42,065 nt of DNA from Chitinophagaceae bacterium (GTDB taxonomy: Bacteria; Bacteroidota; Bacteroidia; Chitinophagales; Chitinophagaceae), in NCBI GenBank assembly GCA_947456805.1, contig CANGTN010000015.1, positions 1 to 42,065 on the forward strand. The letters run 5' to 3'. Position 1 is the stretch's first letter. Each line of letters begins with the position of its first letter. Under the pieces are notes generated by a model. It did no database searches. It saw only the letters and a program-made list of their open reading frames with translations, and had not been told where the DNA came from. Shown here piece by piece: positions 1 to 9,027 of this stretch. Both the position numbers and the translations under genes were made by a program.

Positions 1-503
1 CTGTTGCTCCTGTAGCACCTGTTACACCTTGAATACCTTGTAAGCCTGTTGCACCTGTTGCTCCTGTAACGCCTATCGCTCCTGTTGCTCCTGTAGCACC
101 TGTTACACCTTGAATACCTTGTAAGCCTGTTGCTCCTGTTGCTCCTGTTGCACCTGTTGCTCCTGTAACGCCTATCGCTCCTGTTGCTCCTGTAACGCCT
201 GTCGCTCCTGTTGCTCCTGTTACACCTTGAATACCTTGTAAGCCTGTTGCTCCTGTAACGCCTGTCGCTCCTGTTGCTCCTGTAGCACCTGTTACACCTT
301 GAATACCTTGTAAGCCTGTCGCTCCTGTTGCTCCTGTAACGCCTGTTGCTCCTGTAACGCCTGTTGCTCCTGTAACACCTGTCGCGCCAGTTGCGCCTTG
401 AATACCTTGTAAGCCTGTTGCTCCTGTAACGCCTGTCGCTCCTGTAACACCTGTTGCACCTTGTAAACCTGTTGCTCCTGTAACGCCAGTTGCGCCAGTT
501 GCT
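1..503 (-). repeat. In-frame 9-bp collagen triplet repeats with a higher-order unit
   Basis: The tract is built of 9-bp units (coding G-A-T or G-V-T on the minus strand) grouped into longer units by an interspersed 18-bp GLQGIQ segment, seen for example near 30-48, 104-123 and 222-241. Nearly identical DNA between units suggests expansion by slippage or unequal recombination. The repeat continues past the window edge, so its total length is unknown. Confidence 0.9.
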
Positions 504-784
504 CCAAGTAAAATCCAGTTTGGAGTTGCCGGAGTACCCTTATTAAAATAAAAACCATCTACTCCGTCAGTTTGATATACCAACAAACCTTTTGCAGGGT
601 TTACAATGGCTAATCTTTCAGATTGTATCATCCTTGGGATTAATATACCACGTGATACACTTTTTACATCTAGCATAGCACTATTGTCTGGTAAACTTCC
701 ATCGGCATTTACACCTACGTTTTGTGCATATACCTGTACGCTTGCCAACAGCAATATTGAAATAAACAGCTGTTTTAGTTTCAT
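1..784 (-). CDS. Secreted collagen-like GXT-repeat surface protein (C-terminus beyond window)
   Basis: The minus-strand frame opens with an ATG at 784-782 and stays open to the left edge, so the C-terminus is missing. Residues 1-22 form a signal peptide ending in VQVYAQ. Residues ~23-90 form the secreted Bacteroidota module with [15 protein letters not shown] and [15 protein letters not shown] blocks. The same module starts the protein at 34155-35216. From about residue 94 the protein is pure Gly-X-Y: mostly G-A-T and G-V-T triplets, broken periodically by GLQGIQG. Collagen-like GXT tracts form triple helices without prolines, and their threonines are known glycosylation sites in bacterial examples such as BclA. 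The gene follows the T9SS-sorted protein at 819 by 34 bp, so they are probably co-transcribed. Function is inferred as a cell-surface or secreted filament; the ligand is unknown. Confidence is high for the architecture and low for the role. Confidence 0.85.
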   Translation of the reverse strand, partial: MKLKQLFISILLLASVQVYAQNVGVNADGSLPDNSAMLDVKSVSRGILIPRMIQSERLAIVNPAKGLLVYQTDGVDGFYFNKGTPATPNWILLGATGATGVTGATGLQGATGVTGATGVTGATGLQGIQGATGATGVTGATGVTGATGVTGATGATGLQGIQGVTGATGATGATGVTGATGLQGIQGVTGATGATGVTGATGAIGVTGATGATGATGATGLQGIQGVTGATGATGAIGVTGATGATGLQGIQGVTGATGAT

Positions 785-818
785 AAACTTCTATTTGTTG
801 TGTATGATATATTGAAAA

Positions 819-2189
819 TTAATATTTCAATACTTTAATTATTTTATTATCAATTCCTACCAGTCTAAAATAATAAATTCCTTGAGGCAATTTATTCAAA
901 TTGTATTCTGCACTGTTGATTCCTTTTATTACATTTATTGATTTACTAGCTACCAATTTACCATCTGAATCACTGATTAGCAGTAAAATAGTATTTATAC
1001 TGCTACTAATAAATCTTAATTGCACTTTTTCACGAGCAGGATTAGGGTAAACACTCACAAAACTGCTATTAAAACTTCCATTGGTTATCAATACTATATT
1101 TGAATAAGTAAAGCTGCCATCACTATTAATGAGTTTTAAACGATAATAAGCAGTAGGCATCAAGTTGGTTGCGTCAAAGAAACTATAACTTCTAATAATG
1201 TTGCTGTTTCCGGCAGCTACTGCTGTAGCTATATTTTTAAAGTTCCGGCCATCTAATGCCTTCTCTATCTCAAAGCTTTTACTATTTACTTCTGTTAGGG
1301 TTGACCAGTTAAGCTGTACACCATTATTCTGTAGTAAACCACTAAATGATATTAACTGAAAAGGTAACGGATTGTTAATACTGCTAGCTAATGTATATCT
1401 ATTTAAAGAATCTAAACCAGATTTTGACACCCAATTTGCAGATGCATCTTGTGCATTTGCCCCTAGTAAGGTCCAAAGTACATTTGCTGCTACTGGCTTA
1501 GACCATAATTTTAGCTCATTTTCATTTACGCCTGCTAATTCAGTATCTTGATAGTACATTTTAATACTTGCATTCAAAGCGGTATTATTGGTTGGAATTA
1601 TGTCAAAATATCGATTAATACTAAAGCCTGAACTGTTTACTTGTTGCGTATGACCTCTTTTGATAACGGATAAACCAAGGTTAGCTGCAGAAGTTATTTC
1701 GATGCCAAGATTACCCGGATTAACATTGATTGGGGCATTTAATAAAATGGTACGGTTAATTGAACCGCCAGTTGGTCCTACAAATGTTGATAATACACTT
1801 TCGCCAACCAAAGAACCAGTTAAACCAAGGTCGATATCAAACCCATTTAAATCAATATTTCCATTGTTAAGCAATAAGTTGTTGGTGATACTAGTATTTC
1901 TTAACAATCTTGCACTACCACTAGTTTTATTAATGCTTAAATTGTAAAAATTAATCGGTGATGTGCCACTTAGCGAAGTTGAAGCAGGTTGAGCTGTGCC
2001 TGTTAATACAACTGTTCCAGTACCAGCTGTAAAAGTTCCTGCATTTGAAAGCCCTCCATTGTTTATTACCAAATTACCAGCGCCGTTTATGTTTAAAGTA
2101 GCTCCGTTTCCTATAATAATGCCCTGAGCATTTATGCCAATATTAGCTGTAAAAAACAGCAGAAAACCGAATATAAATTTATTTGTCAT
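819..2189 (-). CDS. T9SS type A sorting domain-containing secreted protein
   Basis: The protein begins with a signal peptide (MTNKFIFGFLLFF...GINAQ). An in-frame ATG 18 bp upstream (2207) would add MPITTA, but the shorter start gives the cleaner leader. Residues ~25-90 are Gly/Asn-rich beta-helix-like repeats (GNGATLNING, LVINNGG). A middle beta-rich region contains the ELKLWSKP and LNWSTLTEVNSKSFEIEKA blocks common in Bacteroidota outer-surface proteins. The last ~75 residues are a classic type A sorting domain: VYPNPA..., then DGKLV and LPQGIYYFRL, ending in KVLKY. This domain targets proteins through the type IX secretion system to the cell surface. It lies upstream of and co-directional with the collagen-like gene. 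No catalytic motif is visible; an adhesin or structural surface protein is the likely role. Confidence 0.85.
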   Translation of the reverse strand: MTNKFIFGFLLFFTANIGINAQGIIIGNGATLNINGAGNLVINNGGLSNAGTFTAGTGTVVLTGTAQPASTSLSGTSPINFYNLSINKTSGSARLLRNTSITNNLLLNNGNIDLNGFDIDLGLTGSLVGESVLSTFVGPTGGSINRTILLNAPINVNPGNLGIEITSAANLGLSVIKRGHTQQVNSSGFSINRYFDIIPTNNTALNASIKMYYQDTELAGVNENELKLWSKPVAANVLWTLLGANAQDASANWVSKSGLDSLNRYTLASSINNPLPFQLISFSGLLQNNGVQLNWSTLTEVNSKSFEIEKALDGRNFKNIATAVAAGNSNIIRSYSFFDATNLMPTAYYRLKLINSDGSFTYSNIVLITNGSFNSSFVSVYPNPAREKVQLRFISSSINTILLLISDSDGKLVASKSINVIKGINSAEYNLNKLPQGIYYFRLVGIDNKIIKVLKY

Positions 2190-2354
2190 AGCGGTCGTAA
2201 TTGGCATTTAAAAGACAGAAAGTTAAAAGTATACTATTTATTCCATAATAGGAAATTTTTTTACACTTTCTTGTTTTAAACTTAAAATTTAATTTGCATC
2301 ATCACTTGTTCAGGGTTTAATTCTTCTAATTTTACCCGTTTAAGATTTGAAATT

Positions 2355-3152
2355 ATGCTATTGGATAAACACACTTTTGTTATACCTGCTTATAAAGAAT
2401 CGCCTTTTCTGGAGACGTGTATTCAAAATTTACTTGCACAAACAGTTAAAAGTAATATTGTAATAACAACATCTACACCCAATAATTACATTTTGGATTT
2501 AGCAAATAAATATAACCTCCCTTATTATATTAATGAAGGAAACACAAAAGGTATTGCTGCCGATTGGAATTTTGCTCTTTCAAAATCTATCACTGCACTT
2601 ACTACTATTGCACATCAGGACGATATTTATTTACCAAATTTTACCGAAACTGTTCTTAATTCAATCATTTCCAAAGGAAAGGATGTTTTAATTGCCTTTA
2701 CAAATTATCAAGACTTAATTTCAACAGAGCTACGAGGTTTTTCATTAAATCATATTGTAAAAAAAATTCTATTGATTCCTTTTATGTTTAAAAACAATAT
2801 TGATTCTGTTTTTTTGAAAAAATTCGTTTTGGCTTTTGGTGACCCCATTGGTTGCCCTACTGTAACTTTTAACTTAACAAAACTACAATCATTTTCATTT
2901 TCTAATAACTACGATTGCATACTCGATTGGTTTGCATGGTATGAATTAGCTGCACAAAAAGGTAGTTTTTTATACATTAATCAATCACTGTTGTTGCATA
3001 GAATTCATGCAGAATCTGAAACAACCAACTCAATTGAAAATGGAAAAAGAAAGACTGAAGAAAAAGCTTTGTTTAGTTTAATATGGGGCAAACATTTGGC
3101 AAAACTTATCAGTACGGCCTATGCAATAGGACATAAACAAAATAAAGTGTAG
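2355..3152 (+). CDS. Glycosyltransferase family 2
   Basis: This 265-residue protein has the GT2 (GT-A fold) layout. It starts with FVIPAYKESPFLETCIQNLL, has a central nucleotide-sugar/metal site at AHQDDIYLPNFTETVL (DD around residues 89-90), and a C-terminal acceptor region with DWFAWYELA and LLLHRIH. There is no membrane segment, so it probably acts at the inner face of the cytoplasmic membrane, adding a sugar to a lipid-linked or protein-linked glycan. It is divergent from the surface-protein genes to its left and convergent with the methyltransferase to its right, with only 7 bp between the two stops. Donor and acceptor cannot be read from the sequence. Its place beside other glycosylation genes supports a glycan-building role. 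Confidence 0.85.
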   Translation: MLLDKHTFVIPAYKESPFLETCIQNLLAQTVKSNIVITTSTPNNYILDLANKYNLPYYINEGNTKGIAADWNFALSKSITALTTIAHQDDIYLPNFTETVLNSIISKGKDVLIAFTNYQDLISTELRGFSLNHIVKKILLIPFMFKNNIDSVFLKKFVLAFGDPIGCPTVTFNLTKLQSFSFSNNYDCILDWFAWYELAAQKGSFLYINQSLLLHRIHAESETTNSIENGKRKTEEKALFSLIWGKHLAKLISTAYAIGHKQNKV

Positions 3153-3159
3153 TTAATTA

Positions 3160-3861
3160 TTATATAACTATTTCTAAAATGTTGCCTCCAGAAACTAATG
3201 GAAATAAAGCCTCTACACCGTTTACAATTTTTTCAGATGTGCTAACGAATAATTTTTTTATTCCGACAGAACGTTCAATCATTTCTGTGAACTTTACATG
3301 GTAGGGAATAATTTTCCAGTTATTGAACCCTGCCACCCTACAAAGGGTATTTAATGTTTTATAAGAGTAAACCTGAAAATGATCGATATGGCAAGACTCT
3401 CTTTTAAAAAAAGCCAATGCAATGTTAGAGAATGATGTGGTGTTGGGTGTTGAGCAGATTAATTTTTTACCTGGGTATTGTTGTTTAATATGTTTAAAAA
3501 AATTCAGCGTATTGGGTAAATGTTCTATTAATTCCCCAGCAATAATTACATCAAATTGGGTTTGATTTAAATCCATTTGATGCAGGTTATAAATATCGCC
3601 TTTTATAATCTTTTCTGTGGGTGAATAAGTAATTCCTTCCTTGGGTAATTGCGCTGAATTATCGACACCAAAATGCAATTTGGCAACTTTTGAAATTTCG
3701 GTAAATAAATATTTTCCGGTGTTTTCTTTTATCAATGCAGTTTCATCATAACAACCCAGATCCAATACATTTTTTCCAATACACATTTCAACAATATAAT
3801 TTACCCTATTTACAGGACGGGGTATTGATAATTTTTCTCCAGGAGTATAGCTTAATTTCAT
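3160..3861 (-). CDS. Class I SAM-dependent methyltransferase
   Basis: This 233-residue protein has a Methyltransf_11/23-type Rossmann fold. Motif I (VLDLGCYDE, residues ~33-41) binds SAM. An acidic post-strand position lies near FGVDNSAQL, and the FDVIIAGELIEHLPN block (~105-119) is typical of small-molecule and glycan methyltransferases. It is the last gene of a five-gene minus-strand run (PhyH, GT2, DUF2304, TMTC-like, this gene), 14 bp after its upstream neighbour. It most likely methylates a sugar or lipid intermediate of the glycan built by this operon; the substrate is inference. The sequence shows no truncation. Confidence 0.82.
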   Translation of the reverse strand: MKLSYTPGEKLSIPRPVNRVNYIVEMCIGKNVLDLGCYDETALIKENTGKYLFTEISKVAKLHFGVDNSAQLPKEGITYSPTEKIIKGDIYNLHQMDLNQTQFDVIIAGELIEHLPNTLNFFKHIKQQYPGKKLICSTPNTTSFSNIALAFFKRESCHIDHFQVYSYKTLNTLCRVAGFNNWKIIPYHVKFTEMIERSVGIKKLFVSTSEKIVNGVEALFPLVSGGNILEIVI

Positions 3862-3875
3862 TATTACAATTACTT

Positions 3876-5909
3876 TTATTTTTTTAGCTGGCTTTTAGCC
3901 CAGTTTAAATTACCCAATGCCAATTTGTGATTTGAATTTAATTGTAAGGCTTTTGTACAGGCATCTATACCTTCTTGCCATTGACCCAACTGATTATAAG
4001 CTGCTCCAATATTATTATATGCATCGGCATTATTGGGTTTTAGCTTAAGAGCTTTTAAGCAGGCATCAATACAATTTTGATACTCTTTTTGGTTGTAATA
4101 AACTAAACTTAAATTGATGTAATCATCTGAAGTTGATGGATTTTTTGCACCAGGATTAATAATAACAGGCTTGTTTTTTTCTTTTTGTAAAAGTGCTATC
4201 GCCGTAGTATTGCCTGGCTGAATAGATAATGTTTTATTAGCAGCATCCACCAATTTATCCCAAATACCGAGTTGACTATATACAGTCATACTAGTATTTA
4301 GTGCCATTACAGAATAAGGGTCAATAGTTAGTGCTTTTTCGGCCATAACCATAGATTCGTTTAAACGATTGGTTTGTAATAAAAATTTAGCATAATACGC
4401 ATAAGGTTCTACATATTTAGGGCCATATAAAATAGCTTTTCGAAAATATTCATTTGCTTCTGCTTCTTTACCTGTAGCAGCTTTTAAAATACCAATATTA
4501 ATAAACAAGGTGTGGTAGTATGGGTTATATATCAACGATCGTTGAAAAAAATCATTTGCTATATCGTAATTACCCTTGGCCATTTGTGTTAAGCCATAAT
4601 TCATTAAGCCACGACCATTTGCAGGACTTTTAACTGTAACATCTAACCATAAAGTCTCTTCGGTTTTCCAAACTTTATTCCGTTGGTAAACACCAAATGC
4701 ATGTAAACCTATCAGCACCACAGAAAATAAAGATAGCACCACAATGGCTTTTCTCAAAGACGTAATTTTTTGCGAACCCTGGGTTAATTTTAACCCTAAA
4801 AAACTAACCACACTAAGCGTTAATCCAACAAAAGGAAAATACATTCTATGGTCATTGGTGACTTCTGCAAATGGAACCAATGACGTAGGCAATAATGAAA
4901 CAGCAAACCAAATTAATCCAAATGCAATTGATCGTGTTTCATTTTTTACAGATGTTCTGATGATGGTTGTGATTAATGCAGCAACAAATATTAAACCACA
5001 CAAAATTCGTTCGTCAAAAACATTTCTAATTACCACCCAGTCCGAATCAGCACTTAAATTTCCCGGTATAAAAAAAGCCAAAAAATAGCGTAACCAAACA
5101 TACGATTGGGTTAATACATAGTAACCCCAAGGGCCAGTAATTCCATCTATAGCTTTTACTTTCGATAAAGTATATACCTGCAATACAACCAATACAAAAA
5201 ATAATGGCAATAATGTTAAAACGATTTGTATTATGTGCTTAAAGTTTTTCTTTTTAAATAAATCAATAATAGAAAATTCTTTTTCGAATAACAATTTGTA
5301 GAAGAACAAAATCATAATCAATACCAGCATAGTTTCTTTTGCAAAAACACCCAGCATTGCTGGAATAAGGTAAAAATAATATTTTCTTTTAGCTGGAAAT
5401 AAGTGGTAAACAGCAAATGATGCTACTATACAAAAAGTTGAAATCACATCGGAACGGGAAATAATATAATTGAGGGTTTCGGCATTGGCTGTATGTATTG
5501 CAAACCATCCTGCAGCAAGTATTGCAGCATAGTGTATCCATTTTTGGTGAAGAGAATTTAATAACAGTTTTTTATACACAAAAAACAGAAGCACACATAA
5601 TAAAATATGCCATAAAAAAGTAGATAAATGAAAGTAAAATGGTTTAAGTCCGCCAGCTAGCCAATAATCTATTGCCAGTGTTGTGGTAACCACTGGCCTT
5701 AACCCCCAATGTGCTGGAGATGCACTAAACATTTGAGGGTTGGTAAAAAATTCTGGAATATTGCTCAGTTTCCGAATATGTACATTATTTACAATGGTAT
5801 GTGAATCATCGAAATGAAATTCGTTGTTAAAATGGTTGGAATAAGCCAAAATTAATATGACTAAAAAAAGAAGTCCTAAAAAAAGGGTATTTCGATTATT
5901 AGCTTTCAT
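3876..5909 (-). CDS. TMTC-like GT-C membrane O-glycosyltransferase with C-terminal TPRs
   Basis: This 677-residue protein has an N-terminal multi-pass half with about ten hydrophobic segments (residues ~10-420) and a soluble TPR half (~425-677). Just after the first membrane segment, in the first periplasmic loop, sits FHFDDSHTI. A paired-acid loop in this position is characteristic of the PMT/TMTC GT-C superfamily, which uses polyprenyl-phosphate sugars to glycosylate proteins. At least five TPRs follow (NYGLTQMAKGNYDIANDFF, INIGILKAATGKEAEANEYF, NNIGAAYNQLGQWQEGIDAC), as in eukaryotic TMTC proteins. The neighbouring GT2 and DUF2304 genes fit production of the lipid-linked donor. I infer a protein O-glycosyltransferase of the envelope. 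A generic 'TPR protein' is the cautious alternative. Confidence 0.75.
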   Translation of the reverse strand: MKANNRNTLFLGLLFLVILILAYSNHFNNEFHFDDSHTIVNNVHIRKLSNIPEFFTNPQMFSASPAHWGLRPVVTTTLAIDYWLAGGLKPFYFHLSTFLWHILLCVLLFFVYKKLLLNSLHQKWIHYAAILAAGWFAIHTANAETLNYIISRSDVISTFCIVASFAVYHLFPAKRKYYFYLIPAMLGVFAKETMLVLIMILFFYKLLFEKEFSIIDLFKKKNFKHIIQIVLTLLPLFFVLVVLQVYTLSKVKAIDGITGPWGYYVLTQSYVWLRYFLAFFIPGNLSADSDWVVIRNVFDERILCGLIFVAALITTIIRTSVKNETRSIAFGLIWFAVSLLPTSLVPFAEVTNDHRMYFPFVGLTLSVVSFLGLKLTQGSQKITSLRKAIVVLSLFSVVLIGLHAFGVYQRNKVWKTEETLWLDVTVKSPANGRGLMNYGLTQMAKGNYDIANDFFQRSLIYNPYYHTLFINIGILKAATGKEAEANEYFRKAILYGPKYVEPYAYYAKFLLQTNRLNESMVMAEKALTIDPYSVMALNTSMTVYSQLGIWDKLVDAANKTLSIQPGNTTAIALLQKEKNKPVIINPGAKNPSTSDDYINLSLVYYNQKEYQNCIDACLKALKLKPNNADAYNNIGAAYNQLGQWQEGIDACTKALQLNSNHKLALGNLNWAKSQLKK

Positions 5910-5921
5910 ATAAAAAAATTA

Positions 5922-6278
5922 CTAGTTTGTTTTACTTTTATTAGTTTGTTTAAATTGTTCTTTTAACAATGCCAACTCTTGCGTAAGCTTAGTAATACTT
6001 TTTTGCTGTTTTGAATTTACAATAGATAAGTGTAACAAATAAATAAGTATAAAAAAAATAAAGCCTGTAAACACAAAATTTGCGGGTTCATATACGCCAA
6101 ATAATTTTGAAACCGCATCGAGTCCTTTTCGCCAAAAAGAAAATAATGCCAATAAAACGGTAATCAGCAGCCATACAATAGCATATTCTTCTCGCAGCTT
6201 TGCTTTTACAATCAATCTTGCTATAAATGCAAGAAAGATCAAGTTTGTACAAATTACAATGATTTGAATTTTGGCCAT
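5922..6278 (-). CDS. DUF2304 small membrane protein
   Basis: This 118-residue protein has three hydrophobic helices (~4-22, 31-48 and 68-88) and a C-terminal basic/coiled tail (SKQQKSITKLTQELALLKEQ). The conserved REEYAIVWLL segment after the first helix is diagnostic of DUF2304. Such proteins are nearly always encoded beside a DPM1/GtrB-like GT2, as here with a 3-bp gap, and probably act with it in making or moving a polyprenyl-phosphate sugar across the membrane. That role is inferred from gene pairing; no enzymatic motif is seen. Confidence 0.85.
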   Translation of the reverse strand: MAKIQIIVICTNLIFLAFIARLIVKAKLREEYAIVWLLITVLLALFSFWRKGLDAVSKLFGVYEPANFVFTGFIFFILIYLLHLSIVNSKQQKSITKLTQELALLKEQFKQTNKSKTN

Positions 6279-6281
6279 AAT

Positions 6282-6989
6282 TTATTTTCTAATAAATGAA
6301 AAAAACATTGCGATACTTACTTTAACAATGTAATATAATTGATACAAGTGTTGAATAGAAGATTTTCCGCCCTGTCTTTCTTTCATTATTACAGGCGTTT
6401 CGTAGATACTTAACCCAGATTTTGCAAAAATAACAATTGACTCGGGCTCAGGATATTCGTCAGGATAATATTGAACAGCCAGTTCAATTGCTTTTCTATC
6501 AAATAAACGAAAACCAGAAGTGCTGTCGTAAATATGTATGCCGGTAAAAAATTTATTTAACCAATGAAAATAACCAATACCCCATCGCCTGAGTAAAGAA
6601 GATTGAAACCCTTGCTTAACTAAAAATCTGGAACCAATTACAACATTCGCCTGAGTATTTTGCCAACATTGTAAAAGTTTGTTCAGTTCGGCTGGTGGGT
6701 GTTGTCCATCGCCATCCATTTGAACTGCTACATCAAAATTGTTTTCCCAAGCGTATTTGTAGCCAGTTTGCGTGGCTCCCCCAATGCCAAGATTTACAGG
6801 TAAATTAATCACTACAACCGAAAATTTTTCAGCAATCATACTAGTATTGTCATTTGAGCAATCATTAATTACTGCAACAGTTATTGTAAATGTATTTGGC
6901 ACAACCATTTGATTCAATTCATTTAGTAATGATACAATTGAATCTTCTTCATTAAAACAGGGTATAATAATGAGTAGTTGAGTTGCCAT
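6282..6989 (-). CDS. GT2 polyprenyl-phosphate sugar transferase (DPM1/GtrB-like)
   Basis: The protein shows LIIIPCFNEEDSIVSLL at the N-terminus, the donor site VQMDGDGQHPPAEL (D-G-D metal motif), VIGSRF, and the DPM1-like DSTSGFRLFDRKAI block. It probably moves a hexose from a nucleotide sugar to undecaprenyl phosphate on the cytoplasmic face. I place the start at 6989 (MATQLLIII), because the frame upstream of it is not family-like and would overlap PhyH. It lacks the C-terminal transmembrane pair of GtrB; the adjacent DUF2304 protein may supply the membrane part. With the TMTC-like enzyme it forms a complete donor-plus-transferase set. Confidence 0.85.
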   Translation of the reverse strand: MATQLLIIIPCFNEEDSIVSLLNELNQMVVPNTFTITVAVINDCSNDNTSMIAEKFSVVVINLPVNLGIGGATQTGYKYAWENNFDVAVQMDGDGQHPPAELNKLLQCWQNTQANVVIGSRFLVKQGFQSSLLRRWGIGYFHWLNKFFTGIHIYDSTSGFRLFDRKAIELAVQYYPDEYPEPESIVIFAKSGLSIYETPVIMKERQGGKSSIQHLYQLYYIVKVSIAMFFSFIRK

Positions 6990-7053
6990 AATATGCAAAA
7001 AGCTTACAAATAAAAGCAAAGAATTGCAAAGAATTACTTTTGAAACCAAATTG

Positions 7054-8079
7054 CTAAATCCACTTATCTTGTTTAAAAGCATCTAAGGGTTCGTAGTTCA
7101 TATACTGTACAAACCTTGGTTGATTAGAGCTGTTTACACTGCTGCCATGCGGAAGTGCATGATGCCAAATGATAAAATCGCCTGCATTAGCAACAATAGG
7201 CTGAACACCCAAACTGTAAATATTTTCATTTCGTGGTTGTACATCAGGTGGCAGATTATGTAACCATGTTTCTATTCTGTTATGAAATCCTGGGACCAAA
7301 GAAAAGGCTCCTTGATTGTATGCTGTGTCTGCCAAATACAATATGCCTTGTGTACCAAATGGAATTGGCATTTTTAAACTTACATCCCAATGCATCCGTG
7401 GACCAGGAAATTTCCAAGTTTCAGTTTCAGGTGGGTTAAAACCAACTCTATCAGCATTTATCCATAAATCTTTGCGCTGCCATAACTGTTCATAGGCTTT
7501 TCGAATAATTGGTGAATTTCTGTTTTTCTCTAATGCGGGGTGCTGAAATAGCTGAACCATGATACCCTGTTTTGCCGTATGTGGAGAATACCATGTATTG
7601 CTGTTGTAACGTTCTATATCTATATAATTACAAATGGCCTCAATAGTACATTCACAATCTTCTTTCGATACTGCATTGCGTATAATAATGTATCCATTTT
7701 CATTCCAAAAGTTCATATCCGATTCCGATAAAACCCAATCTTCTGCTTCGTTTGCAATATATGCAACCTTCATTGTATCTATATAATTATTAAATTGTTC
7801 AATTTTAAGATTATTTAGTTTTCCATTGTTTAAATGCAAAATCCAATTTTCCAGCGTTTCAAAATCAGGGTTTTCTTCGTGTAAATACTTGACTGTTTGC
7901 TCAATTCCTATATTTAAAACACCTAATAATGTTATATCAATATTCCACTCATTAAGTAGGGTATCCTGCTTAATTTCTCCACTTATCAATAACCTATTTT
8001 TATGCCAGTAACGCTTTAGGTGTTTAACATTAAGAAACCCCACTTCTTTAGATTCAGCTAACTGAAGAGATTCCAGCAT
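7054..8079 (-). CDS. PhyH-family Fe(II)/2-oxoglutarate dioxygenase
   Basis: This 341-residue protein has a phytanoyl-CoA dioxygenase-type domain at residues ~118-341. The iron triad is visible as H230-x-D232 (GPRMHWDVS) and H311 (LPHGSS), and the 2-oxoglutarate-binding arginine is R322 (QPRFVQY). SLVPGFHNR and AGDFIIWHHALPHG are typical. Residues 1-115 form an extra region that I do not recognise. The family hydroxylates small molecules, lipids or carrier-bound amino acids. It heads the minus-strand glycosylation operon and is divergent from the tailoring cluster starting at 8468, so it may serve either. It is one of three different 2OG-dioxygenase types within about 5.5 kb. Confidence 0.88.
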   Translation of the reverse strand: MLESLQLAESKEVGFLNVKHLKRYWHKNRLLISGEIKQDTLLNEWNIDITLLGVLNIGIEQTVKYLHEENPDFETLENWILHLNNGKLNNLKIEQFNNYIDTMKVAYIANEAEDWVLSESDMNFWNENGYIIIRNAVSKEDCECTIEAICNYIDIERYNSNTWYSPHTAKQGIMVQLFQHPALEKNRNSPIIRKAYEQLWQRKDLWINADRVGFNPPETETWKFPGPRMHWDVSLKMPIPFGTQGILYLADTAYNQGAFSLVPGFHNRIETWLHNLPPDVQPRNENIYSLGVQPIVANAGDFIIWHHALPHGSSVNSSNQPRFVQYMNYEPLDAFKQDKWI

Positions 8080-8467
8080 AATTTAAGTTTTTAATTAATT
8101 ACAATTCAAGCTCTATTCCCCATATGAGTAAACACTTGTTCTGTGTTAGGTAAAGATATTTTTAAAACACAAATACTTTATAACTTTTTACTCAAAGCTA
8201 TGCAATAGAATATCATTCAAAATTTTTAATACTACAGAAATATTATAAACTTAGACTTTCAACAATCACATCTTTGCTCAACAGTTTTACTGTGGCTTTT
8301 CATTGTATTTTAAAGGGCTTGGGGGTTGCTACTAGAACAGGTGTACTTTTAAATATATTATTCACTATTAATTTGCATGGAATAAGCCTATCACTTCAAT
8401 TTAAATTTATCTGCCTAAATTTACCATAAACTAACTTATTTCTCTAGTCAACTAATTTTGATAAAGT
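8080..8467. other. Divergent intergenic region
   Basis: This 388-bp AT-rich gap lies between two divergent genes (PhyH and the HExxH protein) and must hold promoters for both operons. I see no convincing TTG/TAnnTTTG pair, no riboswitch and no RNA gene. No coding frame with family-like content is present. Confidence 0.6.
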
Positions 8468-8965
8468 ATGACGGTTGAAACTAAAAAAATGATAGATTTT
8501 GTTGAATCGATTGGTATAACTGTTGATTTTGGTATTATTCCACCAGAAAAGGAATTTGTTCCTGGTATTTGTATTCATCATGGTGGCTTGCTTATTGATA
8601 TTGATTCTCTTAAATATCCTGGAGATATTTTGCATGAAGCTGGACATCTCGCAGTAGCAAGTGCTGAGAATAGAAAAAAAATGGATGGAATATTAACTAA
8701 TGATCATAATGAAGCACCTGCTGAAGAAATGATGGCCATTGCCTGGAGTTTTGCTGCAGCTATATATTTAAACATTGATCCTAAGATTATTTTTCATGAG
8801 TTTGGGTATAAAGGTGGTGGTGGTTTTATAGCAGATAATTTTACAAATAAAAATTATTTTGGTGTACCTATGCTACAGTGGTTAGGGTTTACAAAAGATG
8901 AGAAAAATGCAGCTGCAGAAGGAATTCCAGCATACCCACACATGTTAAAGTGGTTAGGTACTTGA
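8468..8965 (+). CDS. Small HExxH-motif protein, putative zinc metallopeptidase-like
   Basis: I do not recognise this 165-residue family by name. A clear zincin motif, ILHEAGHLAV, places H56, E57 and H60 on a predicted helix. The acidic run NEAPAEEMMAIAWSF (E86/E87), about 26 residues downstream, could provide the third ligand of a gluzincin-type site. There is no signal peptide or membrane segment, so it should be cytoplasmic. It is the first of four plus-strand genes (next start 62 bp away). In this setting it could be a peptidase acting on a modified peptide or a metal-dependent hydrolase; both are inference. The length suits a minimal metallopeptidase domain. Confidence 0.7.
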   Translation: MTVETKKMIDFVESIGITVDFGIIPPEKEFVPGICIHHGGLLIDIDSLKYPGDILHEAGHLAVASAENRKKMDGILTNDHNEAPAEEMMAIAWSFAAAIYLNIDPKIIFHEFGYKGGGGFIADNFTNKNYFGVPMLQWLGFTKDEKNAAAEGIPAYPHMLKWLGT

Positions 8966-9027
8966 TTGTATTTAATATACCATTGTTTTCTCAGTACCCT
9001 GTTTTGTGGTTTTAAAATTTATCAATT

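Noticed and set aside
1-503. Dense short repeats that look like a CRISPR array
   Set aside because: The unit is 9 bp without unique spacers and is in frame with a signal-peptide-bearing collagen-like protein; no cas genes are nearby.
292-558. Open frame rich in Gln/Leu/Val repeats on the minus strand
   Set aside because: It is another frame of the collagen triplet repeat; the GXT frame has the leader and the conserved head domain.
6990-7082. Upstream extension of the GT2 gene starting at 7082
   Set aside because: The added residues are not family-like and overlap PhyH; MATQLLIII at 6989 is the natural start.
8444-8647. Minus-strand frame opposite the HExxH gene
   Set aside because: Composition is not protein-like and it lies inside a well-supported gene on the other strand.
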